This document shows, one piece after another, positions 11,201-25,182 of a stretch of DNA of 64,000 nt. The notes beneath the pieces are model-generated. The model saw only the letters and a list, made by a program, of their open reading frames with translations. It had not been told where the DNA came from and did no database searches. The position numbers and the translations under genes are program-made. Source of the stretch: Sipunculus nudus (taxonomy: Eukaryota; Annelida; Sipuncula; Golfingiida; Sipunculidae); contig CM049311.1 of assembly GCA_026874595.1 (NCBI GenBank), forward strand, positions 72,788,453 to 72,852,452, written 5' to 3'. The stretch's first letter is position 1. Each line of letters starts with the position of its first letter.

Positions 11201-12352
11201 ATGATGAATCAGCACATTTAGTTTCACTAATCACCATCAGGTGTCGCTAGCGGTGGACAGGTGCTACCATCTTTTGAGCTTGGTTAAAACTATTTGTACT
11301 TACCACAGACTTTAAAACCATCCCGGAATTATATGCGAAAGCCGGGGGCATAAGTTTCCTGAATTTACTTGTTTCTCAATATTATCAGTGCATATATTCA
11401 TTCTGCCTTTTTAAATTTTGACTCCACACCCAAGATTATATAGCCTCTTTTTTTTGTTAACCTTCCATCATCCTACATATTGTAATGGCATCAGTGTAGA
11501 CTACAGGGCCGTACAGCAGAGGTTCCATTCCAGGCAGGCGCAACTTCTGCTGTTTTATTGGGATATTCTAGTTTGTTTAAAAATGTACTAACACGTTTAA
11601 ATAATATTACTACATGTTTCATAGCAGATAACCTCACAGGAGAAAGTAGTGCGAGCAATATTTTATCCAGCAGTCCCAAACGTAGGTACTAATTTTAAAT
11701 CCCCCCCCCCCTTATCATTATTCCGCTGCCTCAGCAAAAAGTGAAGTAAAGAGTTCAGTTCTGAATGTGCCTCTGTCTGTCTATCTGAAAATAATTCATA
11801 TGCTAATGAAAAAGGGTTATAGCATTAGGATTTACATTTCAAGTGCAACAATATAACAAAAACTTTTACCTCTTTTCTGTGTCAGGATTTTATATTTTTC
11901 TATCATAGGCAAATTCAGCTGAGCGCATTGTAACATGTTTAAACATCTGCAGGAGCTGATAATGGCGGGGTCTTTAACATGGATAACTCAAGTCATCTGA
12001 GCTACAGTGCAGGGATGGGTCTTTGACAGCCTATCACTCTGACCAGACGCCTTGCCGTCCATTAGTCCCTTCAATACCTCAGAAGTTCTTGTTATAAAAT
12101 TACCGGAAAAGGGCCAGATTTCTCTCATATGAAACGTGTTTGTTTAAACACGCTTATATAATATTGTGAGATACATTAGGATGCAAAAGGCGGGGTAATT
12201 GCTCTTAATTTTTGGGGATATTTTCGAGTAGCAAAAGCTTCTGGGCAATAGTTAAATGATTTTTATCTGATCTGATTTCATCTACATCAGAACAAGTTAA
12301 AATTTCTAGATAATGGACATTCAAATTTCGGATTACTATTCATTTCTGAGGC
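11201..12352. other. Gene-free stretch
   Basis: Unique AT-rich sequence with a C run near 11701. Short ORFs only; no motif recognised. Confidence 0.45.
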
Positions 12353-12477
12353 TGATGGACCGTGCTGGTCCATTCCCTGGTCCTCTCATGAATTGTCCCT
12401 GCAACAATGAATTGTTAGAATCTTGGGAGGCAGCAATTGCGAGGAGTCTGAAAGGAAAACGAAGCCTTCGTTTACAG
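12353..12477 (+). other. Possible coding exon (weak)
   Basis: An open segment begins after a possible acceptor AG and contains an ATG with frame MDRAGPFPGPLMNCPCNNEL... (41 codons to a TGA). It ends at a strong donor-like ACA|GTGAGT (12478-12483). Base composition is visibly higher in GC than the flanks. No domain is recognised and no partner exon was identified. It could equally be a chance ORF. Confidence 0.2.
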
Positions 12478-12483
12478 TGAGTT

Positions 12484-13439
12484 ATCAGTAATATGATGTG
12501 TACACCAACACCAACTAAATGCAACAGTGAGAAACATCATTATTTGTTCAATTGGTAATTACGGTGCAAATGTCCTAAACCGAAAAAAAAAAAAAAAAAT
12601 GTAAAGGTATGTTAATAAATTAAGAATCCTCAAATTAAGGTTGCAGGAAATAAAAGGGTGAACTGAATCCTGACAGTCTTTAGATCTTGTAGGCCTATAC
12701 CCATCTGTAAAAAGTGTCGGAATAAGAGAAGAAAAAATATGTCGATACTGACTTAATTAGATCAGACTGTTTTTGGTCGCTCAGAACAAATGAGCAGATT
12801 CAGTGTTTGCATTCCCGAACAAGTTTATGTAATCATGCTGAATAAATGATACTGGCGGCTTCCAATCACTGATAATGCTATTAATGAGTGTAAATTAAGA
12901 CGAGAATTCAATTACCTAAGCTTGTATAGGTACTCTCCGTACATGAAAATTAGTTATTAAAAAAGTAATTTTATGTAATGAACTTATGGTTAAGATATCA
13001 TCCATTTCTTTTAAAGTGTTTTTTTTTTCAGTTTTACTCTCACTGTTGTTGGCACTTGGGCATTACGCGTATATCTGAGGTAGGCTAGTCGTGTAAACAA
13101 TGTCATGAGTTAACTGTGTGTTCCCTCAACATTTCAGCTACTATCATCCTAGGATATATTGCTACTGAAATAACACAGTTTAGATCACCGGTTTCTTTTT
13201 ATTTTCAAGCGTTATCTAGTCTATGAAATTGAGCAGTTATGTCCTGCCTACACCATTTGTATTCATCATTTGGGCCAAGATAAGTTTATTTTGAGAAATG
13301 TTAATAAATTTTTCATGTGTTAGCCCCTTCAGGAAAGTAGCTTTTCCTTAAAGACCTATACCGAAACCCATCATTTGCTTGCACTGATGTGTTCCTGTGG
13401 ATATGTATATATATAGTGTTTTATGAATTCTGTGCAAAT
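12484..13439. other. Gene-free stretch
   Basis: AT-rich, with an A run at about 12583-12599 and a T run at about 13020. No repeat shared with the rest of the window was noticed. Confidence 0.45.
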
Positions 13440-15420
13440 CTATATATTAATAGCGTAAGGCGATTTTTGTGATTTTCCGTATCTCCTCTGATACTACCGT
13501 ACGGTTTGCCATGTTTTCTGACATACATATGCTCAGGATTTGTCCGAAGAGATTCCACCCACTTTTATTTGCAATATTTGCGTATTACGTGCATAATCAA
13601 TAATTTTAATATTTGCTCCCCCGCAGGCGCCTCTTTTCTTTGTGTCTTCGGGCCTGGTAACACAATGGCCACAGAATGTTTGATGGCGGGACAGAGGTTT
13701 TCTCCGGAGGCCCTGTCTGCATGGGCTTTTCTTAAATTTGCGGTGACCATCCCGAAATAATCCCCATTGGAGATCTCTTCTCAAAAGGCAACCTCCGCGC
13801 AGCGAAAAGGTCTATTGTGCACAAGGAGATATCGCGTGAGGAAAATGCTCAAAAGGGGGATCTTTCAAAGAATGAAAATTTTCCGAGCGGTAGTGAATGC
13901 AGGGTAGTGTGTAAAACCCGAACCCCACGGTCCCCGGATCCCATAAACCTATATCTCATTTTCCATAATTTATACCGATAAAAACACCACTATTGTTGAT
14001 GTAAGAACAGAGCAAAGTCCCTAAATGTTGCACATTTGTAAATGGCCGATTCACTGAGAGATTTATGATTACAAAAATATTTCGATGAAGACGGACCTCA
14101 TTTACTTGAATTTGCCGACTGTTCAATTTGGACGGACCCCAGTAACCACCGCTCATATTTTTATTTATGACTAAAAGGGGAAAAAAAGTAGCACTCATGT
14201 CACACACTAAATATAATATTTGTTATTTTAAATGAAAATATAATAGTGCTGGCACAGTGGGGGAGATTTTTAATTGAAGTGCACTAACAGTTGAGCGAAC
14301 CTGAGACTGATATATCAGAGCACTTCCACATAACAACAGGTTTCGTGCTCCGTTCATAACAATATATGCAATTTAAAGTTTGCAATAATATAAATACCGA
14401 AAGGAATTGTTGATTACTTGCAATTCAAGCAACTACAGGTTCCAAAATAATGATTTTTAAATGTTTTTAATTATTATACTTTTTAAAACGCTACACAAAT
14501 GAAATAAATAGCAAATATAAAATTATAAATAAAAACTGAGACAGAAATTTAAAAATACAGATACAAACACAATAATGAATTACAAGGGTGTTATGGCTAA
14601 ACGTGATGTGAAATACATGTATGTACTAGAGAAATGGTAAAACAACGAGAAAACGGGGTCCGTGCGCCAGGGTCCGTAAGTAATTTTTTTTTATCAAATT
14701 TTGTTGGAAAACAGACTATTTTTTATGTTTTAACCAAACATGATATAAAATATGTCTTTAGATAAGATTATGCTGAAATATCTGGACAAATTACCATGAG
14801 AGTTTAAGAATTACAAATTTTTCTAGGGGTCCGGGATCCGGAGTAGGATCCGGGTTTAACACACTGCCTGAACGCAGTGACTGTCTCACTGGAAAACATT
14901 GGCTCAGCTTTCAAACAGAAAGGAAAGCGTGATATATAAAAATATATACAGCCATAAAATGTACCACATAATATAATGCTACCACGAACTTTTGCGCAGC
15001 GGGATTGCCCGACCATGTTAATGCTCAGTTTTTGTGCGTTATAACCGGAATGCAATTATCGAGATCACGTCTCAGCGCTGTACTGTACTACCATGCAAGA
15101 TAACAGGTTCCTTTACTGGCGGATTCACGGGCTCGGAGGGCAACTTTAAATGGCGATGTTCACCATAATATATATTTTCATATAACAATGATTTTATTTA
15201 ACATATTACTTCATTTTATTTAACACAACTTCTTCGAAAATTCTCCGGTCATCCTCTCGGCTTCAATTAGAGTTTTATGCATAACACCATGCATATAAGT
15301 GATCTATATATTATTAGCGTAACGCGATTTGTGTGAATTTTAATTGCCCCCTTTGACACTACGGTTTGCCGTGATTTTTGACATACATATGCTCCAGGTT
15401 TGTCCGAAGACATTCCACCA
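13440..15420. repeat. Composite repeat: 120-bp direct flanks with an inverted pair inside
   Basis: 13440-13559 and 15303-15419 are direct copies. Shared landmarks are a TTAGCGTAA/AGGCGATTT-type start, ACGGTTTGCC, ACATACATATGCTC and TTTGTCCGAAGA. Between them 13890-13942 and 14826-14885 form an inverted pair with GTAGTGTGT(A)AAACCCG and GGATCC-rich ends, as expected for a small terminal-inverted-repeat element. An ORF at 13506-13760 and its antisense partner have no recognised domain. An acceptor-like pyrimidine tract ends at 13625. Confidence 0.55.
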
Positions 15421-17288
15421 TTCGGAGAAGAATGTATTCGTCCAGGTCATTCAGACTCCGACACAAGGTTAACTAAGAGATAGAACACTAATACCAAATG
15501 TCGGATTCAAAGAGACAGTAACATTGTACACCCAAGACATGACAGACTATGACAGACTGTTTGACATCAGAACTAAATGCTCGCCCAAAACCGTACGTAG
15601 CACGGGTAATTGCTAGTAATTACATATTTACATATGGTCCTTTTATACTTTGTCACTTATATATCTCCGCCGCAATGCCCACAAACTTGTTTACTTGTTG
15701 AACAGTCACTCCACTTGGAAGACTGTAAATATCTTTGGATTTTGGGTGGCTTTTTTCAATCCTAAGAATGCCCCAAGCTCTTGAACTACTTTCTAAGCAC
15801 GCGCAGTTTTTCTTTTAATGTACGTTCCCCGTAGGTCTGCTCCTCTGTGCTTTTGTTTTACTTCCTACAGTCTCCTCTGCGGGTCGACTGAACACCCGAT
15901 TTTGGAATCTCTTCCTATCTGCATCTGGTAAAGATAAGCAACATCCCGACACACTCCTGGTTGGGCAACCGTTCCTAAAATGATAGTTAGCAAAATAATA
16001 GGAAAAATAAAAGTGAATCATTCGTAATCAGAGGTCACCTGATAACAGTCATTGGTAAATTCCTGATTTCCTTTCTAAATTTTATTTCCACATTATTCAT
16101 GTTTGCTATGTCAGCTCAAAAATGCCACTCAACAAACAATTAAACAGCTGTGTTACTGGCAAATATGAAATATATGTATGTGTGTGTATGTTGCATGGCT
16201 TTGTAGTCTATGGCTCTGATCCCTGAGACTATTTATGTCGTAGGTATGAGATAATATGTCATAGGTATGAGATAATATGTCGTAAGTATATATAAATATT
16301 TTTTTCTTTACGAGATTACCAGCTTCCATATAAATGAGATCGTTCTCGACACAGTGTAATTAGCCTCCAGCAACTTGGCGAGACTTCATGTCTAGTCCAG
16401 AAAAAGAACAAAAACGTTATCTTTAATAGGTGGAATAAAATGCTTTTTTTTGCAATGTCCCCCTGCCACCCTGCCACACCTTCCAATCCTGAGAGCCTTG
16501 ATGAAAGCACAGCTGGATTCACGTCTCCGTCTTTTGACAAATGTTATATATCCTTTGGCGTCTTTACGTCTATATTTAAAAGAAATTAAATCGCGGAAAT
16601 TATATTACCTTTTGAAGGGCGGTTAAATTCTTTTTCAGTTTACGCCTAGAATCCATGAATAAGGAAATAAAAGTACATTTATCAAATAAATAGTTATCAT
16701 GATGTGAATTGAATGACTTTGAGTCTGCAATATATTTATATATAAATATATTATATATAAATATATATTTGCACTTTACCTATATCTAACCCCCTAGCTG
16801 AAAAATCCGCCTCAAGTGGTATATTGAAAGCCATATTGACTCTTGGAGCATCAGTGCCATGAGCTCAGGATGGTCTAATGTGATCATATATTGGGTCTCA
16901 AAAGATTTCATCGTACAACTATACGTGTTATACTTATACAGAGGATATGTTTCAATGAAGGATTGTTAAGGGAGCTTCATGAAGCTACATATGTCTGTTA
17001 AAGTTGTATGGAGTTTGTCTTCACGATACAGGAAAAGATCATAATGATGAGTGGCGGCATCCTGCCACCCAAACGTCGATTTTTAATGAACTTAAGACGT
17101 TGGAGTGGCAGTACAAGCTATGCCGTTGGGATCAATTATAATATAAGTAGATGTGTACGCCATTTCTGATTATACTTGTCTAACTCTCTATTTCCCCGAG
17201 GAAACACAAACAGTTGCGTTATTTTATTGGAAATAGTAATAAATTACATTGCAGATGACTTACGTGTATTTAGCAGCAGTTATTAATA
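15421..17288. other. Gene-free stretch
   Basis: It includes a two-copy GTCATAGGTATGAGATAATA repeat near 16250 and an AT-rich palindromic stretch near 16730-16770. A few open stretches (for example 15460-15620 + and 15815-16021 -) lack recognisable domains. Confidence 0.4.
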
Positions 17289-18110
17289 ACTAGTGACCCA
17301 TGGGAAATGACGCTCAGCTGAACTGACACCCAGGTGGTGCATGTATTAATTATTGATGTTATGATCTGGTGATAAATTTGTTAAGAAACGTTGTACAATG
17401 GGTAAGGATGACCCCCAGAGTGCCCAAAATCACGTTTTGCCCATAGTCCTAAAAAAAATGCTAGCTGGGTCTATCTTACTTACAGTGTACTCAAATCAAG
17501 TTGTTTCACATAACTCACAGAATACAGGTCTTAGTGACCTTATTTTGGATGTCAAAGAAGACATAACAATGACCAACCTTTATTACATGGAAGATATTTT
17601 AGGTCTATCAATATTTGTGATCTGTCCGACTTCCTGGGTGCTCAACATTTGGGTGTCTGCCTATAGCTAACAGATTATAAATCACAGTGACCTAATGTTA
17701 GTATTCAAAGGAGACTTTACCAAGGACCTTTCTTTAGGTCATATTAGAAGGTTTGAGGTGCAATAATAAAGTTGTGTGCCCTACCTCACTGTCTGTTTGC
17801 TCATAGTCATATTTGGGGTCAGTCGCTTTCAGGATAAAGTCACCATGACCTAGTTACAGGTTTCCAAGGTGGTTTGGCCAGAACCTCCTTAGATGTTGTG
17901 TTATAAGATACTAGGCCTAACGGTTAAAATGTGTGTCTTATCTTGCTGTCTGGATGCTTTAAATGATATTTTTGTCCAGTCCCAGAATATAAGTGATCAT
18001 GACCTAATTTCAGGTTACCAAGAAAATTTGCCTGAGACGTCTCTGGATATTACATAAGAAAATTATAGGGCTTACGCATACAATTTTTACGCATCTGACT
18101 TAAGGGTTGT
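17289..18110 (-). repeat. Decayed A-type element, minus orientation
   Basis: AGTGACCCATGGGAAATGAC with GCTCAGCTGA at 17292-17319 is the inverted right end of family A. The body that follows has degraded 'GTCACCATGACCTAGTTACA' and 'GGTTTCCAAGG' phrases, which match the TTTCCATGGAGATT and TAGGTC wording of inverted A monomers only loosely. Confidence 0.45.
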
Positions 18111-19149
18111 CAAATAATATTTTCCTATAGTTTACAGAATATAGGTTTCCATATCGCGCAGCCCTAGTATTAAATGAGTCGAAGGCATTTTTACTGTAAA
18201 TCCAGGTAAAAGCATATCTTCTGAATACGCTGCGACATATACACGGCTATATTCAACAGACAAGTATGATGAAGTTGCCTGCCGCTCTATCCAGGCGGGA
18301 GATGATGTCAAATCCCTAACCAAACACAGGTGACAGTCTTGGGGCAAGTCCCAAGTAATACTGTCCCTTAAGTTTCCTTAAGGTTTCTTAATCTTATTAT
18401 TAATGGTGAAGCAGATGTGCGGAGGTGCACGATCTAAAGGTTTAATATGACATAACAGCCGAGTAACATTTAGGTTTATGAGTAAAGATAATGCTGTCTG
18501 CTCTAATGGTATAATGCTGAAAGTTCTCTTTTATAGTATTCCAAGACAAGAAGGTCCTGCGAGGAAGAGGGGAACAGAAGCAGTCATTATTCTGTACTGC
18601 GTACGCCACTTGTACCTTACACGACACTCAGTCACCGTCTTCAGCAGACAAGGGCATTTCCTGACATATGGGTCTAGCTTTGTACTATAGACTGGTCTGG
18701 CTGTGGTTGTTTCATTACGTTTACCACTCCCTCAAAGAACTATCACCAGGTAGGTCAACATTGTATCCCGTCTTGTTTGGGACAATATTTAAATTGGCAA
18801 CGTACATTGATATCTAACGTGGGGAACATCTAAAGATTGGGAGATTATAAGTCGGTTGAATCTGGCTTTTATGTCACCAATGATAGAACACAACCTAATA
18901 ATTTTAGCTTTTTTCCACATATACTGTCATACTTGGTCGAAAGATTCTCCCCATTTACGTCAAAACGAAGTGTTCTTTACGCCTAGAGTTTAAGGGACCG
19001 TACCATACCTGCTGGAAGGGGTTCAGTGATTTCACCTTGATATTCGACTTAAGAGTTGTAAGCTTTAGGATACCAGAGATGTGACTTCGCACAACCGAAA
19101 TTCCTCCTAATCATGGAAAAATTAGTCAAGTCTTCTCCGTTCAAAATAT

Positions 19150-19195
<46 letters not shown>

Positions 19196-20319
19196 TATCA
19201 AGTCATATATAATGATGCCGCCTCTTTCACCCGAACTGAGTCTGTTAAATGCATTTTTCTCATAAAGAGTGATTTATGGTTTTCAATAAAGCAATTCAGT
19301 AACTTATCTCTACATGTGTACCAGAATATCTAACTGAAATGCGGTTAAAGACATATTCCGAGCAAATTTGTGAATCTGGAGACTGGAGGTCCAGTGAGTC
19401 TTCTTTTTAGGTTAAATGCGCACCGTGTAGCTCAGCTAGCTCATAAATAGTAGTTACTTAAACTCGATATATTAGCAAGTTCTCTCAAGTCATCATCCTC
19501 AGCTTTGATTTTGTATATAACCACACTAAAATTATGCTACAACTGTGGGTTGTGTATCACCATCAAGAAGACACAGCTCTATCATGTAAAATAAAGAACT
19601 GAACGAGGAATGCAGTACAAATTATCACCTGCGTAATGTAAATAGAAAAGTTTTAAATTTTAAATTTGCATGTTAATTATCTTTATATCGGGTTTGGGTT
19701 TGCACTTTTCCACCTCCTCACACATATGGACATTCTCACATTGTCAGTGTTTTACAACCACATTTTCTTCTCTTGATAAAGGTAAACAATCTAACCACAC
19801 ATTTCACTATTGAATACAAAAAAAAAAACCAGAAGCATGTCCCTATATATATAGCACAAGAGTAACATCTAGTTTCCTCCAGTAATTCTAAAGTCATCAT
19901 CCATACTTTTTCTTTGCATGAACCATATACATCTGCCTGGCTAGCAAGAAAGTAAATGAAAAAGAAGAGAGGATTGTGTTAACAAGGACTGGCGATTATG
20001 ACATGGTGGGTCATTCCAGAGATATTTCTAAATAATAACACGTGTTAATATTGTACAAGGAATTGTGTATCACAAAGAAGAAAGCAAACGATATTTTGTT
20101 GTGTTAACCATGTCTATGTTAACCACCTAATTACAAGGATGCTACAAATAATTCGAAAAAAGGTAATAAAAAAAATTAGCCGTGACAACCCGACTCAGTA
20201 GGCAATCGGAAAATTGGGCTAGTAAGCCTACTCGAGTCGTGATACAAGTTATATCTAGGAATGTATCGCAGTGGTCTTGCATCAGGTTGCATTCATATCG
20301 TGATAAACGGCCCAAAATC
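18111..20319. other. Gene-free stretch with one weak exon candidate
   Basis: 18172-18331 (+) is open for about 50 codons and ends at a donor-like CACAG|GTGACA. Its composition looks coding-like (…YSTDKYDEVACRSIQ…) but no domain is recognised. An AT microsatellite lies at 19154-19192. The rest shows nothing identifiable. Confidence 0.35.
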
Positions 20320-20740
20320 TCAATATTATGCTAAAAATAATGAATTTACACAATAGTATACATGTGAGCTCACAACCCAAACTGAAACACCTTCTCCATG
20401 GAAACGGGTCATTGCTAGTATCGCCTGCAAGCTGCCTGTGTCCTGTTACCCATGCGAGCCATGCTTGTGTTCAAGCGGTCATATATTCAATAAACACGCC
20501 AAAGGGTTTGCCAACGTGCTGGGATTAAACGTAATTTTTTATATTATTAGAAAGTACACAAAAAATGCTAACGATTGGTCTGATTTATGTTGATTGACAG
20601 TTTACCTGTAGGCCATGAAGTATTGTCAGAAATGATGAAAATATTTGCAATTTCATTAATGCGTTCCTCAGACATAGATGTAATGACACTCTGACGCTAG
20701 TAATTTGGTCGTAATGCCAGAGGGTCGATATGATGCTAAT
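20320..20740 (+). repeat. Dispersed repeat, second copy (see 6690-7165)
   Basis: It matches the reverse complement of 6690-7165 over about 420 bp with scattered differences. It includes a 66-codon ORF whose counterpart at 6690-7165 is not better conserved than the surrounding sequence. Confidence 0.7.
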
Positions 20741-21074
20741 AAATATTATGAGGTAAATAAGGAAAATTACCTATTCTATATGTTGATACACCGTTGTAAA
20801 ATTACACGTATATCATGTTTATAATATTTAACGCGTAAATGCTTTTCGAAAAAGTTCACAAAAATTATAAGGTTGTCGACATAAGCATTCCCAATAAGAT
20901 TCCACTGAGAGAGAGAGAGAGAGAGAGAGGTAAAAATTACCGAATTCACAAACGAGAAACGTATTTAAATGAACTCTCAACAACTAGTGGTAAGATACCA
21001 AAACTGTTTGCAAACCCTAAAGATAATTTCTTCCACTGTGTTTAGGTGATAGCAATTGTGTGACAGGAATTAAC

Positions 21075-21121
<47 letters not shown>

Positions 21122-21239
21122 GTGTGAATATTTATTTATTTATTCTTATTGGTGTATCTCATCTCTTATTTTCCAGATTGATTCTATGTACTGCTCCTTA
21201 CCCAGAACGCATCACGCATTCAACGGATATTGACACGGT
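20741..21239. other. Spacer with two microsatellites
   Basis: A (GA)n run lies at 20907-20929 and an (AT)n run at 21077-21120. No gene. Confidence 0.6.
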
Positions 21240-22222
21240 AAACTGATTATTGCGACCACCTTAATTTTTTTCAAATTTTACGCATTTTCGTCTCTATTTT
21301 TAAGACCTTCAAATGAAAAAGTCCAGCCGTTATCAGGGCATAAACCGTGACCGTTTGACTTCTAACTGTACATCCAGGGAGGTAATAAGGAAATCTCTCT
21401 GGAAACCTGAAATTAGGTCATGGTCACCTTTATTTTGCAAGCTTCTGGATTAAGACATGATTTTAATCACTCATAGAATCAGACAGACCATAACACTTTA
21501 ATGTTGGACCTAGAATCTTTTATCTTAAAATCCATAGCCGTCCTACAAAAATCTCTGTGGATACCTGAATTTAGGTCAATGCGACATTACTTCTCCAATT
21601 GATGGGGCCTGTTTTTGCAAGGCAGAATAATAAAATAAAATGATACAAAAGCTGCAGTAACTTAATAACTCATGCATTTGTTGCCATAACTTTCGCAATT
21701 ATGTACAGCATCATCAGTTCCAAAAGACTGGTGGCGCCAACTGTATTTTTTATGTCTGAGACTGCCATGCAAAATCATTTCTTAACAATGGTTTTATCTA
21801 GTGTCGTGCAACATTATCTGTTTATTAATCATGAAATGTTTTATCAGTTGCTGAAAACTGGTGGCACTGCCTGTGTTTAGGCATTTTTCTTTATTTGTAG
21901 ACATTCAAATAGAGCAGTCATATCAGTTTCTTAGCCAAGTTTTCGTCTGGTGTTATGAAACCTAGTTTGTTTAACATATAGTGTCATTTTTTCAGCTGTG
22001 GTTTCATGAAGTGTCCTGAAACCAAGTATGCTTATTGATAATATTTTTTTTTTCAAATTCCTTAGAATTGATGGCCCTATCTTATTTTTTTAAAATCTTT
22101 TATGTATGTATTTTAGGCTCTAAATGAAAGCAATCATATCAACTAATCCCTCTCTAGCCCCTTATTATGTCATACTGTCTTTCCAGTCAGCTGAGCGTCA
22201 TGACCCATGGGTCAATTGTTTT
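21240..22222 (+). mobile_element. 5'-truncated A element
   Basis: A-type monomers (CTGGAAACCTGAAATTAGGT, GGTGGCGCCAACTGTATTTT near 21730) run into the family's right end CAGTCAGCTGAGCGTCATGA with CCATGGGTCAATTGTTT at about 22189-22220. The left end is not recognisable. Confidence 0.6.
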
Positions 22223-22276
22223 TAATCTCAGGTGAATTAAAGTTGTTTTGGCTGTAGGGATGGTTCGTTGTACGCA

Positions 22277-22281
<5 letters not shown>

Positions 22282-22318
<37 letters not shown>
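22282..22318. repeat. (CT)n microsatellite
   Basis: Uninterrupted CT run. Confidence 0.95.
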
Positions 22319-22320
<2 letters not shown>

Positions 22321-23005
22321 CAATAAAACATATCCATAATAACTAGGAAGTCCAACCTTGTTTCTCTGGTGATTTGAAAAGTCGTCTGTGGGAACCAGGA
22401 CACTTTGAGATGTAATTGCCGATCTAAGGATTACAGTTTCAGCAAGTTTAAATTCCTGTTAGTGATGAGTGGGTTGTCATGATAGTTGGCGTGCTAATTG
22501 ACCCTGATGACCTTTAATGGTTATAGTATCAAGTGGTGCAACCTGCAAGTCCCCTGTTTCTATTATGCAGCTTACAAATTACAAATAGCCATTGGCTCAT
22601 TCTTTAGTAAGACACATATTTACACACAGATAGTCTCATCTCCGCGGTCCATGGGCACTACACCATGGGATAAATAATACCCTAACAATAGCAAGTGTAG
22701 AGTATGTTTATTCCTCATTTTTTACTCAATGATATGAGAAAGTACTTCCGACAAAAATGGGACACAGAGAACATTTTTTATTTGGTATATTTGTACCACA
22801 ATGATTTGCTACTTGTGAATATCTACATACCTGCTTACGGTAATGATCTCTGGTGGTCCAGAGGATTACATTGCGGTATGTATGTAGGCTTGTATATATG
22901 TAGTTATGGCTGTTTATCCATGGTTTAACATGCCTCCGCTTTTTTTAATTACCGCTTGTATTTTTCTTAGATATAGGTTTTTGCGGAAATCCCTGTACAA
23001 TTACA

Positions 23006-23060
<55 letters not shown>

Positions 23061-23329
23061 TCAGTCAATCTGTGGAATCAGTCATGGTATGAAATGCTTA
23101 AATTTGAGGCATTTTGCGTAATGCCTGAGACCACCAGTCATTGCGTGAAATTACTAAAATGTTCAGTCATTTCACTGAGAATGAACGGTTTTAATTACAC
23201 AAATTGCCTAGCTGCAAATCAGGCAATCTGTGTAACAGGTAAAATAGTGAGATATTTTATCAAGAAGTTATTTCAGTAACTGCTCAATTGTTTCTCCACT
23301 GTGTTGGGTACTATTATGGTATCTCGTAT
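22319..23329. other. Gene-free stretch
   Basis: An (AT)n microsatellite lies at 23009-23057. Short ORFs (for example 22704-22928) are low-complexity or interrupted and carry no recognisable domain. Confidence 0.5.
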
Positions 23330-23665
23330 CACTATAGAGCTGTCACATACCAATTAGCAGTAAGTAACAGTGGGAAAAGTCTCTATGTTTGTGTTTGTTC
23401 AGCGGGGACTGGGAAGGCTCAAAACATCGGTCCCCTTATGTAGCAATAATAATAGTAGGTACTAGCAACATGGAAACCATACACGAATGCATTAGCTGAG
23501 CAGGGGACTAAGAGCTAGAAAGGGAGCAATCGCCAGTGAGTAGCCACAAGGAAACCCTACATCAACTGAGCAGGGGACTAAGATACCTTCTACAACAGGT
23601 CTCAGGTACCCATCAACAGTGAGTAGCAGTGGGAAAAACTCCATGTATGTGTTAGTTTTGCAGGT
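23330..23665. repeat. Imperfect tandem repeat
   Basis: Phrases AGTAAGTAACAGTGGGAAAA / AGTGAGTAGCAGTGGGAAAA, CAGCGGGGACT / GAGCAGGGGACTAAGA and GGAAACC(AT/CT)ACA recur about four times at 70-90 bp spacing with substitutions. Confidence 0.55.
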
Positions 23666-25060
23666 CTTTTTGAACAAAGCTTTAAATATGGCACATTTAT
23701 AATCATTAATTACATTTAAAAAAATATTCACTGTGATGAAATATTAAAATCTAACACAAGTTACTCATTTACACATGTTATATTTCAGTAACGGCATTAG
23801 GCCACCTATTCTTATTAAGACTCCTAATTTTTGTGTGTAGCATTAAATGCACGGGTTCTGCAAGCTGTAGAGTTTTCAGCTGTAAATTGTAATAGGTATG
23901 ATCTAAGTAAAGATATATTTAATCCATGAGAAAAAGTAGTTCCATCAAGTACAGATGAATTCAATCTATTATCTCTTGAATTGTCAACTAGGCTGATTTT
24001 CTAATTTAAAATAAAATCATGAAATAAAATATTGAGATAAAACTAGCCAATTGGTGTATATCCTTTGAAGCATTTCAGTCATATCTCTTGAAGGTGGCTT
24101 GGGCTTGCTATGCATAACTGGTACATTTAATCAATCAGGAATATAAGGAAAACTTTCATAGGTGTTTTATATTTAAATAAATAAATAAATAAAAGAATAA
24201 ATCCATAAAATTTAATTTTCAGCCATATGACCATGTTGAACCTATCATGGGATATTTTTTTTTCCTTTACAGTTGCTTTTGTTAATCAAATGTATACTTT
24301 CATATTATTCTTAGGATTATCACTATATTCCGTATATCGAAATTAAATTGTTTCAGGCCAAACATGGAAGCTCATGTCGACAAAAGATGGATATTGGGCA
24401 ATAAGAAGTGACGAGAGGCATTCTTATCAATCTTGATATTAAATGGGAGGGAAAGAATGAAAGTATATAATGTACTGTTTAAAATAAAAGGAAAAATTCC
24501 TTATAAAAAAAATAACCCGTCCGGCTATAAAAAAAAACGTTGGTTCCTTTTATGTGTACAGCAATATAGGTAATCTTTGATTACAAGCAACACTGTGTTT
24601 TTATTTTAATAACACCCTCTTTTACGTTTTACTTCTGTGTGACGTTTTATTTAGGTTTTCAAATATATTCCTTATTACTATACAGTAAGACAAGTAATTC
24701 ATAATATGTCCTGTGGACCTTCCGAAAGAATATTCCTTTACAAGCAGGGATCGTTGGTTTCAAACTGCGTGCACTTTCTTTAGCCTAAAACTGATATAGT
24801 ATAAATATAGGTGCTTCAATGGTAACTGCTCTGTAACGTTATGAGGGAACAGCATCTCCCACACCAAGAAGCACGCAAATACTCTAACTTTGATCAATCA
24901 AAACAATCAATCGCTTCATTTAAACTGCGGTAAATTTTAATTCAAAAGTTGCAATCATAAATGAAGTTATATTAAACTATATGTTACTTGACTACACACC
25001 AGAATGCTTAGCTGGCGCATCATAAAGACCAGAAATTTAGCTCCTATATCCTTTGTCTTT
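23666..25060. other. Gene-free stretch
   Basis: AT-rich, with an AAATAAATAAAT run near 24175. No recognisable feature until the poly(A) signal of the next gene. Confidence 0.5.
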
Positions 25061-25072
25061 GGCAGTTAATCA

Positions 25073-25078
25073 TTTATT
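25073..25078 (-). terminator. Poly(A) signal of the 25183-25524 gene
   Basis: AATAAA on the minus strand, about 105 nt after the stop codon. This is a normal position for cleavage and polyadenylation in an unspliced 3' UTR. Confidence 0.55.
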
Positions 25079-25182
25079 CCAATGAAACTATTCGTATTGT
25101 ATACTGATAGATTTTAACACTGATCATATTGTATAGATGCCATGTCGAAGGCACATCTGCCTTTTTACTGATGCTGGGCTTC

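Noticed and set aside
13506-13784. Overlapping sense and antisense ORFs of 61-84 codons
   Set aside because: They lie within a composite repeat (13440-15420), and I recognise no domain on either strand.
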